From: Alitta virens
Taxonomy: Eukaryota > Annelida > Polychaeta > Phyllodocida > Nereididae
Assembly (NCBI GenBank): GCA_932294295.1
Contig: OW028582.1
Location: 5,823,515-5,887,514, forward strand
Reading direction: 5' to 3'
Length of the DNA: 64,000 nucleotides
Part shown: one piece after another, positions 55,552 through 64,000 of the stretch
Position numbering within the stretch: position 1 is the first letter of the stretch
How the letters are laid out: each line of letters opens with the position of its first letter
Notes under the pieces: generated by a model
The model's database searches: none
Told to the model about the DNA's origin: nothing
The model's input: only the letters and a program-made list of their open reading frames with translations
Made by a program: the position numbers and the translations under genes

Positions 55552-55738
55552 GGTGGTGGTGGATTAGGGCTTTACGTCCTGTATTTCTGCACCAGTTGGG
55601 CTAATTAGGACAGGTAGGGACCATGGCAATGAGACGAAGGATGAAACAGCCATCCAACATAGACTCGACCGGGAATTGAACCCGGGACCCAGTGGTTGGA
55701 AGCCCAGTGCGCTACCACTGAGCTAGGCCCCCACCCCT
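55552..55738 (-). mobile_element. SINE-C, full length
   Basis: The cleanest copy. On the minus strand: 'ggcctagctcagtggtagcg' (box A), 'gtcccgggttcaattcccgg' (box B), 'ttggatggctgtttcatcct', 'catggtccctacctgtccta' and 'tgcagaaatacaggacgtaa'. The head is strongly tRNA-like. A GGT run sits at its 3' side. Confidence 0.9.
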
Positions 55739-56455
55739 TGTGGCCTTACCTATCCCAGGACTACAGTAATGAAATTGTGAAAACTGACTTCATTATTTTA
55801 AAGCTAAACTAGGTTTTTGCAGACTTGAGAGAGTTGGGTCTTATCTATTAAATATGTCGTTTGCATTAGGACTGTCTTGGATTTATTGGACTGTGACCAT
55901 CTCTTAAGAGTGGGACTTAATTAAATCAGACTTGGCTAATAACAGCTTGTAAACTTTGTCGGTGAAATGGACTAACTAAACCATGATTGAGCAGTCATTA
56001 AACATGATCTGAGGTACTGAACCACTTTTGTGAAATCGGGCCTCAAAGTCTAGACCTTTTGTATGTTATTCTTGTAACACCCTTGGGGATCAGACTATGA
56101 TAATACAAATGTACTAAACGAATTCCACATCAATAGGAAGCATACAGGGCAGACTCAGATGCTGTTTCTTACAGCTGTGTCAGAGGCTTATCAGCAACTT
56201 TGATAATGGTATGAGATATCTAGTAAATATATTGTGTCAATATTGAAAACGTGGAGAATAGAGTCACTTCAGTTCAGTATTTTGGCCAAGTTGGAAAGAT
56301 TTTGTGGACAGCGATTTGGTTATAAAACTTCACACAATATACAGACTCCCCTAAAATACCAGGAATCCCAAATGAAGACAGAAAATCCATAAGAAAACAC
56401 AGTAGAAGATCATGCAGGGCCAATAGGTTCACCTGCTATACATAGGTGGCAACTA
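55739..56455. other. Intergenic sequence without recognised features
   Basis: No supported feature. Confidence 0.45.
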
Positions 56456-56745
56456 CAAGAAGAAGAAGAAGAAGAAGAAAAAGGAGGAGAAGAAGCAGAA
56501 GAAGGAGAAGAAGAAAAATGAGAAGGAGAAGAAGAAAAAGGAGGAGAAGAAGAAGACAAAGAAGCAGGAGAAGAATAATTAGAATAAGAATAAAAATAAG
56601 AGGAAGAATGAAGAGGAAGAAGACAAAGAAGAAGAAAGAGAAGAAAAAGAAGGACAACAAGAAAAAGATGAAGAAGAAGAAGAAAAAGGAGGACAAGAAG
56701 AAAGAAGAAGAAGAAAGAGAAGAAAAAGAAGAAGAAAAAGATCCA
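56456..56745 (+). repeat. (GAA)n/(GGA)n polypurine tract
   Basis: About 290 bp almost wholly of A and G on the + strand. The Arg/Lys/Glu ORF here and its Phe/Leu/Ser counterpart on the minus strand are repeat translation. The tract could adopt triplex DNA. Confidence 0.95.
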
Positions 56746-57771
56746 ATTACAGAATTCATCTTAGAAACCTTCAGGTCACAAGTTCAGAATAGGGTCGGTC
56801 AGATCACTGGAGCAATTTTTTGGCCCAAACTGGACATGCAATGTAACAGAGAAAGACTCCAGAGTTTTATCATGTACAATTTGTGGGAAGTTACCAGTGT
56901 TTATTGACATTTTGCATTGAAGGAGTGGACGTTTGAAACCCGGCTAAGCAGTATGCTTGGACAATGACTATGAATGACCATTTCAGGTTGAAAAGACCAA
57001 ACAGGTTTGACCTTGATCTGATGTTTCTTTTCATAACTCTACTCTAATGAGATGTAAGTATTTGAAACTCATTAAGCATTGGCACACATTGTACTACTAG
57101 AGTATATTTTTGGCTTTTATTTCACTATTTGATCATCCAACATAACAACATGATCTTTTGGCTCTGCAATGCATTCTGCCAGCATTCGATTTCCGACTCC
57201 TACTCAGGAAAGCAAGGCCTTTGTTTGGACTGCGTATAGTTTCAGTCTTGACATTGCAAACAAAGTGCTGGGCTCTCCACTCCTCCATGTTCTGTTTTTC
57301 TACCAAACAGCGGGCACTATGCCCCCCTCCCCTCCATCCTTGGTATTAAACGTGTGGGTAGACCTTTATTTTCTCTTGTTCTTCTGTTGGGATTCTTTCT
57401 TGCTCTCTCCATCCTTCCATAACTTGGAAAGTTTTCAGAAGCTCGAAGCCTCCAATGTCTGCATGAGTTATTAAATCCAAGCAGCATCATGTTTGTCCCT
57501 GATCACTACATGAAGATTCAAGGCAGGGCATCATATTTTATACAGTGTATCATTTTAAAGAAGTCTTCGTAGAGTCTAAACTCACCAATTGCTCAAAGTT
57601 TTAATCAATTAATCTTAACAACTTGGTTTATCATGGGGATTTTGCACCTTGAATTACTCCTGATCAATCAAGCTTGACTTGATGAACAAACCATGAAAAA
57701 TATGTTTAATAAACAGTAGGTTTAAGTTGTATAATAAACAATAACCTTGAATCAAGTTTCACTATTACAGC
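56746..57771. other. Intergenic sequence without recognised features
   Basis: ORFs at 57158-57474 in two frames show no domain. No supported gene. Confidence 0.4.
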
Positions 57772-58080
57772 CAATTTCATAGGCTTGGAAACAAGACTAG
57801 ATGACGTCATTTGAATCCAAGACTCTCATTGATTATAAAACAATCCCACAGCCAATAAAAGGCCAGCCTGCCAGCTGGGCCCTGACTCGTTCCCGTCTCA
57901 AGAATAGAGACAAGTCGGGTCTGTGAATCGGAAAGTGACGTCACAATTTGTGGATGCTAGATATCAACCACCAACCTGAATGTTATTCACTCAGGGAACC
58001 AGAGAGGCTGCAGTTGGCAGCTGGTTAACATGACTTCCTCTGGAATTTTGTTTCCAAGTCTATGGCTTTAGCTGTAATCA
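57772..58080. mobile_element. MITE-S, long diverged copy
   Basis: The left end 'cagccaatttcataggcttg' and right end 'ttccaagtctatggctttagctg' are inverted, matching the 45363 element. The middle contains extra sequence ('gactcgttcccgtctcaag'). Confidence 0.7.
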
Positions 58081-58448
58081 TCCAATTGAAAATAAGAGTA
58101 ATGCGTCTATTTCGACCCCCCTGGTCCGGGTATGGCAGGATTTTGGCATTTTGATAACCTATTTATCCCATGACTGCTATCTGAAGGCTTTAACATAGAT
58201 TAAAAAGTGACTTGGTAATTTTCTGCCATCATGATGATAACCTGTTGGCCTGCATGAGCTTTTTTTAATTCAATCAGTTCTCTAAGGCCAAGTAATATTT
58301 TCTCATGGAAGATCCCTCATGATATAGTCCAGTCAATCTATGATAAATAGGGGGTCAACCTTCCACAAATTGTACTAGAATAGTAGAAGTAATTTCGAAG
58401 CACAAGCGTTGTGGCAGCTCCACCTTATATTGAATAAAATATCATTTT
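58081..58448. other. Intergenic sequence without recognised features
   Basis: No supported feature. Confidence 0.4.
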
Positions 58449-58575
58449 CTCGTGTGCACGACACATTAAGTGGTGAGCATGGGAAATATCTCGTGCGCAC
58501 GGAAAAATTCTCGTGGTCAAGGGAGAGGTCTCGTGATCACGAGACAGATCTTTCTCATGCTCGCTACTTTTTCCC
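58449..58575. repeat. TCTCGTG/CACGAGA palindromic repeat cluster
   Basis: TCTCGTG-type words recur at irregular spacing, several paired with CACGA or GCACG. The best is a perfect 18-bp palindrome GTCTCGTGATCACGAGAC at 58528-58545. ORFs on both strands are shadows of the symmetry. Confidence 0.7.
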
Positions 58576-58800
58576 CATCTCTCGTAATAAGTTGCTTCAA
58601 ACACTACTGTATCAAATTTCAATGCACTGGCCCCAAACTTATCCTGTGCAAATGTAATGATGAGATGATGGACTTGAAATACACTGTCACACATTACTAT
58701 TATAAAAGCACTGGAAAGAACTCTCGATCACTAATACCTACAATTCCCTCAGTTGTTAAATTATCTCAATTGTAAGATCAAAGTACTTGCCCAAAACCTT
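58576..58800. other. Intergenic sequence without recognised features
   Basis: No supported feature. Confidence 0.4.
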
Positions 58801-58965
58801 AGATGGATAGATAGATGGATAGATATATAGATGGATAGATAGATAGATGGCTAGATGGATATGGAAAATGCAGCTCTCTAAGGCAAATGCTTGCCACTCA
58901 TGAGGATTGTTTGATGACATGAAAGAGAGGAGTCCACCATGGTTACACATTCACCCTGTCACGAA
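58801..58965 (-). mobile_element. SINE-A1 3' half with GATA tail
   Basis: On the minus strand the central-domain end 'gtgtaaccatggtggactcc' is followed by 'ttgccttagagagctgcatt' and a (TATC)n tail (58801-58862). The head is missing. Confidence 0.82.
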
Positions 58966-59179
58966 CCAATGGACGTGAGACTTAAGGATTTAGGTATAGG
59001 ACGTTTTGCAGAGAACTCTTTGAGAAAACACCAACCAATCATACATTTTAACTATTTAATCTCATACATACATACACAAAGCCGGCAATTTAATAAAGAA
59101 GAAAAAGAAAATTAAAGTGGTAAAGTCAATAATGTCTGGCAAATAAAGTATAAAAGTCATTAATGTTCCATGTCACTAT
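58966..59179. other. Intergenic sequence without recognised features
   Basis: No supported feature. Confidence 0.4.
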
Positions 59180-59189
59180 GGATTGTTGT

Positions 59190-59400
59190 TTCTGCTGTCC
59201 CCATGGACCGTTACTGCTGTCCCCATGGACTGTTACAGATGTCCCCATGGACCACTACGGATGTCCCCATGGACTTTTTATCCTGTACACCAAAGATGGT
59301 TGTTTCACCATGGATTGTTGCACCATGGCTTGGTGTCCCGTAGTCCGGTGTCTCGTAGTCTGGTGTCCTGTAGTCCGTCTTCCTTGGACTCTCACTGTGT
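59190..59400 (+). repeat. 22-bp and 15-bp minisatellites
   Basis: 'gtccccatggac' recurs four times with a 22-bp period (59198-59290). Then 'accatgg' units lead to a 15-bp block 'gtagtccggtgtctc' repeated about three times (59339-59385). ORFs in two frames are repeat translation. Confidence 0.88.
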
Positions 59401-60064
59401 GAGATAAATAACAGAGTGACATATGTAGGGAACCACTGTGTTACACATGTGGCTATACTTTTGCACAAGCTGTATTGTAGCAAAGTGACATTTTAATTAC
59501 AAAGTGACAATTTGACATTTCCACTGATACAATTGTTAAGTAGAAATAGCCTAAACTAGCATTAAACAACAGTAATAATTCTTGACCACAAATATTAGGC
59601 ATATCAATTGTGACATAATACATTAAATATAAGTTGTGCATGAAATGCAAAATGTGCTAGCAAATAACATGTGGCAGTCACATGGCAGCATGTAGCAGTG
59701 ACATGTCGGCATGTGCTGTTCAGCTCAAACATGTAGGCAAAATTACACCAGAAAATACTGAGCTATGCTCAAATTCCCACATATATACAGACCAGTATTA
59801 ATTATACATTGTGTTTTACTTGTAACATAGTAATTTGACATGAAATAATATTTAGAACTGCATTGACAAAAAGAGATACATACTTGAAGAGTGAGGTCCA
59901 CTCACTCTGGGAGACACCTTGCAAATGACAGATCACCTGTGGCTGCTAGGCCTGTAAGGTGACCAAAACTAGGTCAAGGATTAGCTGCTGTGGCAGCTCA
60001 GCAGCAGCTGCCTTGGCTGTGATCACTCAAGCATGACACATAGCAGAACCTGGAGTGCTGATTG
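59401..60064. other. Intergenic sequence without recognised features
   Basis: 'cagcatgtagcagtgacatg' type words repeat near 59670-59720. No gene. Confidence 0.4.
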
Positions 60065-60262
60065 TGATACACCCCATGAGTCGGGGTATCTTACTTGCCT
60101 CAGCATACACCTGGAGTGTAAGGGATTGCCAATTTAACGTCTCATCAGAATAACATCTAGCTGGGATGTTGCTCATGAAAGGAGCAAGGGCCTGGGATTG
60201 AACTTGGGTGCTTCAAAGAAGCAGGTGAGCATCTTACCACTAGATCACCCAGCTGCCATTTG
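60065..60262 (-). mobile_element. SINE-A, 3'-truncated
   Basis: On the minus strand: 'agctgggtgatctagtggta' (box A), 'cacccaagttcaatcccagg' (box B), stem and 'tgctgaggcaagtaagatac'. It stops just after 'ccccgactcatggggtgt' in the central domain. Confidence 0.82.
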
Positions 60263-60884
60263 TCTATATAATGTTATAACTAATGAGGTCTCATTTTACT
60301 TAGCTGTACTGTACTGGGATATGATCAACAAATAGTTTCTTTTTTCGCTTTTTCGTGTCAAGCTATCTAAAATTCAGGTACACCATATCCAAGACAATTC
60401 TCGTGTATGCAAGAAGGAATCTAAGTGATTCTCTGTTTATTCTAGGGCATGTAGACTGTCTTGTTATCTATGTCATGATTGTCCTTTCAGAAGTCACAAA
60501 ACAAAGAATTCTTCCATCTATATTCTTGCTAATTACGCTTAATTACCCGCTGGATTTCCTTAAGTAAGTTTGATTACACCCTTGAAGCCACTGATCACCT
60601 GTATAATGAAAAGGCAGGGATCTGAGTGTGCTTCTATATTGACTTTTGCTGCTCTTTCATTTCAGTAATGGCCCGGTGTTCACCAAGTTCAAAGCAACTT
60701 GGCCCAATGCCAGGTAACTCGACTCGTTGCATGTTTAAGGTGCATTGAAACCTCCACTACCTCCTTTGTTACAAAACACAATATGACTTAAAATGAAAGT
60801 TAAATAACAAGTCTCAGAGTCTTTAACTACAAAAACTCTCTGCGGGTCATAATGTAGACAAACTCATCTGAGTGATGACATACA
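60263..60884. other. Intergenic sequence without recognised features
   Basis: A 70-aa ORF at 60355 has no domain. No supported gene. Confidence 0.4.
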
Positions 60885-60968
60885 GTTAGCTCCTTAAAAT
60901 ACGGTCAACTCTAGAATTCCTAGCTATTACTGGCTAAAGCCAGCTGTATTTGTCTACTCCTAGCTACT
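60885..60968 (+). mobile_element. Element L, right-end fragment
   Basis: 'acatacagttagctccttaa', 'tattactggctaaagccagc' and 'tttgtctactcctagcta' match the right arm of 39122-39699. Confidence 0.65.
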
Positions 60969-61021
60969 TACACCTTCCACCACTGTTTATTGTACTGTTT
61001 CCTATTTATAGGAGGCCTATC

Positions 61022-61282
61022 ATTATTGATTAGACATTAAATTAGCAATCCCTTACACTCAGTGTACAAGTAAAAGACCCCACTCATGGGGTGAATGTGT
61101 AACCTGGTTGGACTCTCCTCTCTAATGTCATCAAACAACCGTCATGAGTGGCAAGCATTTGCCTTAGAAGGCTGCACTTTCCATATCTATCTAGCCATCC
61201 ATCCATCTATCTATCCATCTATCCATCTATCTTTATATCGAACTATAGATCTTTCGATCTATCTATCTCTCTATCTATCCAG
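61022..61282 (+). mobile_element. SINE-A, 5'-truncated, tail type A1
   Basis: Starts 'gattagacattaaattagca'. The central domain lacks part of 'tctatgctgagg'. 'gcatttgccttagaaggctg' and a mixed TATC/CATC tail to about 61278 follow. Confidence 0.82.
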
Positions 61283-61304
61283 TTAATTGACCTGTCATTA
61301 TTGT

Positions 61305-61447
61305 ATCTCATGGACCTGGTAAATAAACTCCAGATGACATCATGTGAATGTAGGACTCCTATTAGATAAGACAGTCCATCACTGCCAATGGGAGACCTGG
61401 ATTCGCATGACATCATCTGAAGTTTCCAAGTTAATGAAATTCACTGT
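61305..61447. mobile_element. MITE-S, diverged copy
   Basis: 'ctccagatgacatcatgtga' on the left is inverted as 'cgcatgacatcatctgaag' on the right. The outer end 'tttccaagttaatgaaatt' matches the family terminus. Confidence 0.65.
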
Positions 61448-61659
61448 CAAACGGGTAGTCTGGATAGATTTTGTTTACATGCTGCACGTTTGGAACTAAT
61501 CATACCATCTATGAAAATGAAATCAAAACAGTGAAATTTGGACACACGAATGTGATTGCTATACCACAATTTTTTTTATTTTTATTGTACACAGGTATAC
61601 TTACATGTGCACTGAAACGGCTCCAGATGAACGTAGCTTTAGTAGGATCTAGCTGGTGG
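61448..61659. other. Intergenic sequence without recognised features
   Basis: No supported feature. Confidence 0.4.
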
Positions 61660-61848
61660 GTGTGGATGGAATAGGGCTTTACATCCTGTATTTCTGCACC
61701 TATTGGGCTAATAAGAACAGGCAGGGATCATGGCAATGAGATGAAGGATGAAACAGCTATCCAACTTAGGCTCGACCAGGAATCGAACCCGGGACTCAGT
61801 GGTTTGAAGCCCAGAGTGCTACCTCTGAGCTAGACCCCCACCCTAGAA
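61660..61848 (-). mobile_element. SINE-C, full length
   Basis: On the minus strand: 'tctagctcagaggtagcact' (box A), 'tcccgggttcgattcctggt' (box B), body with 'aatacaggatgtaaagccct'. Some transitions compared with the 55552 copy. Confidence 0.85.
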
Positions 61849-62469
61849 GGATCTGGCTAAAAACGCCAAATGTTATTCAAAGGTTGAATGTGTATCTGAA
61901 AAGAAAACAAATGTCACAATACAAAAAGCACCATCCAATAATACAGATATATATCCTCAGACAAGAGGCTGCAAATCAAGCTCAGAATGTTAATACAATA
62001 CAGATATTCTCAAGCATATCAAGTCTGTTTCATACTAATTGACCCATGGCCTGGTGTGGTCTTGATTACATATGCCAGGCCAAGCCAACGTTGTTCTGAT
62101 TAATATATAGTTGGATTGCGTTGTGTATGCAGCTTGTCATAACGTAGTGCGTTATTTGACTGTCTCATTCAGAACGAATCCTTGTATGCGCCATATTGCT
62201 GCATTATATATAATCCTAGGGCCCGCCTAAGAAACCACTTATTGTAGCAATACATACAGTACATTTATATTATATTTAATTGTTTTCATTAAGTTACAGC
62301 CCTTTCCATCAGAAATTAATAGAGCTTCCGACCTCCCTTCTCTCAACCATCTTGCGAGCATTGGGCATGAGAATTACTTGCCTCACATGATAACTGTCAA
62401 ATCGCCATCATTAATGATAATAGTATAATTGCAATGTCAATATAGGTTAAACTGGATCACAATGAAAAG
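61849..62469. other. Intergenic sequence without recognised features
   Basis: No supported feature. Confidence 0.45.
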
Positions 62470-62634
62470 GAGGGTGAGTAGGTTGGGCTAATTAGGACAA
62501 ACAGGGACCATAGAAATGAGATGGAGGATGAAACAGCCATCCAACTTAGGCTCGACTGGGAATCAAACCCGGGACCCAGTTGTTGGAGGCCCAGTCAACC
62601 AGTGTGCTGCCACTGAGCTAGGCCCCCGACCCAT
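62470..62634 (-). mobile_element. SINE-C, 3'-truncated
   Basis: On the minus strand: 'ggcctagctcagtggcagca' (box A), 'gtcccgggtttgattcccag' (box B), body to 'tttgtcctaattagcccaac', where it stops. A 9-bp insertion lies between the boxes. Confidence 0.82.
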
Positions 62635-63070
62635 GCAATGGAATGGATCGAATTGGACATGGAATGTAATTGTCCTACATATTCACACTTCAGTGATGGC
62701 CTTTTGGCTGTAGGTTGGAATCTAGGATTGTACTTCTGCATGTGATCACAAAAGAGGTGGCAAGAAAGTCGAATAGCGGCTGATTTGGCTGCAAGAAGAC
62801 ACCATGTTTGTAGTGTCAATGGTGATGTTTACTGATCCATTCACAATTAATTGATTGGCTTGAGGTGCAAAGATCAATCAATCTTTGTTAACGGTCTTCA
62901 AAGGAATTGCTCAAGTAAAGAGAAAAAGGTCAAAGACCAGAGAGCAAAGAGCGAACGCCCACTTAACTGAAAAGCAGAGCCCAGTGTCTACTGTAAAGAT
63001 TAACAACAAAATTGAATCGAATTGAAATGTGCAATGAAACAAACTGTACACAGTTTAACCATGCCAGGGA
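62635..63070. other. Intergenic sequence without recognised features
   Basis: No supported feature. Confidence 0.45.
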
Positions 63071-63230
63071 ACACATTCAAACAATAGGTCTTGGGTTCAA
63101 ATCCAGCCCATCTTGGAAAGTTGCTTCATCATTCGCCTCATTACCTCGGCATCTCCCTGTCCTGATCAGTGCTATCTGGTGCAAAAATATCGGATGTAAC
63201 GCCGTCTCACCCACCCACCATACACTCAGA
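63071..63230 (+). mobile_element. SINE-C, 5'-truncated
   Basis: 'aggtcttgggttcaaatcca', 'cttcatcattcgcctcatta' and 'gcaaaaatatcggatgtaac', ending 'tctcacccacccacc'. Box A is missing. Confidence 0.8.
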
Positions 63231-64000
63231 TAGGAATAAGAAATTTAAATACAGCACATATGGAGTGAAATAACGAAAGTACTAGGACCTAAATGTTTAG
63301 TTTGTGTACCCTGATACATGAGCTTGGAGCTGCAGGAGTTCTCCAGTTTCATTTCAAGTGATGCAAACTCTCGCTGTAGATAGCTTATTTTGTTGAATTC
63401 TAATGTGAACAATTCAGCAGAAAAGCTGCTAGAATGCCAAACTAGAAAGTGATGCCAAGTCTGCACAGCATAATGGTTTGCCAATGACAAATACAGATGC
63501 AAGACATGTCTTCTTGGAATTTATGCTTGCGTCTTGATGCATATTTTATATCTAAAAAGAAGTAAGATAACTGGCACATCATCATTCTGAATAGCTCCTC
63601 ATGCGTTTAGAACTTCACCCTTCCAAACTGGAAACCTACCGTAATACATACTGTGTTTACACCATTTGTAGGAACCTTTCGACTTGGAAAGTCATAAATA
63701 ATGCTTAGGATAAATCTGCAGAATTTTATTGTCTCTTCAGAGGGGCTTTTATAGACTCTTTAGAGTGTGATGGTGTGCTTAAAGTGAAGAAGGCAAGATA
63801 CAAAGTGTCAGGATCATGGTTAAGCTTCTTTAAACAGAAAGAGCACAATGCTATTAGTTAAGTGAGTGTTTGAAGTCAACAAACAAATACACCATAATCC
63901 CTGCCTTTCATCATGGTTATAAGCATTAAGAACGATGCAACCTCAATTATGGAAATGGTGGTGTCTATTTAATTAATTTACAAGAATAACACTTCTTTCT
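63231..64000. other. Intergenic sequence without recognised features
   Basis: An 85-aa minus-strand ORF (63245-63502) has an amphipathic look but no recognised domain. I see no gene to the window edge. Confidence 0.4.

Noticed and set aside
55673..55738. Apparent tRNA gene with good A and B boxes (also 47820-47890 and 61780-61848)
   Set aside because: Each is followed by the same SINE-C body and recurs with mutations, so these are SINE heads rather than tRNA genes.
56446..56907. 153-codon Arg/Lys/Glu-rich ORF resembling a nuclear protein
   Set aside because: Encoded by a polypurine simple repeat; the opposite strand is equally open.

Overview
This window reads as animal nuclear DNA. It has one gene split by a canonical GT-AG intron, very low coding density, and many tRNA-derived SINEs, decayed LINE fragments, hairpin MITEs and long (TATC)n/(TGTC)n microsatellites. 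No bacterial, viral or organellar gene organisation is visible. The repeat mix and the lineage-style family 92 glycosyltransferase suggest a marine invertebrate, but the sequence alone does not let me name the phylum.

The only convincing protein-coding gene lies on the + strand and has two coding exons. Exon 1 is 4583-5151 and exon 2 is 36672-37608, separated by a 31,520-bp intron. Joining the GT donor at 5152 to the AG acceptor at 36671 restores one arginine codon and gives a 501-residue type II membrane protein of the glycosyltransferase 92 (DUF23) family, with the DLDE motif at residues 343-346. Its 5' leader has a start-stop ATG-TAG element and a six-codon uORF whose stop overlaps the main ATG.

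Layout: 1-4.4 kb is AT-rich upstream DNA with a reverse SINE and a small GC-rich patch near 3.1 kb. 4.58-5.15 kb is exon 1. 5.15-36.67 kb is the intron, which carries six copies of one palindromic MITE, several SINEs, LINE relics, a Harbinger-like MITE with TAA target duplications, a tandem duplication of about 2.4 kb, and a 1.1-kb tetranucleotide satellite. 36.67-37.61 kb is exon 2 and about 37.6-38.5 kb is a probable 3' UTR. 38.5-64 kb has no gene I can support. It holds more SINEs, a MITE nested in a SINE, a long-TIR element, a 2.5-kb Harbinger-like foldback element, an ETS-motif cluster that may be a promoter, a cluster of nuclear-receptor half-sites, and several minisatellites.

I found no multi-gene system. 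The most informative observations are the family of SINEs sharing one central domain but carrying two different 3' tails, the LINE ends with the same TATC tail as one of those SINE types, the palindromic element families, and the regulatory-looking islands. Two short minus-strand ORFs (23745-23999 and 47965-48222) have protein-like composition but no recognised family.
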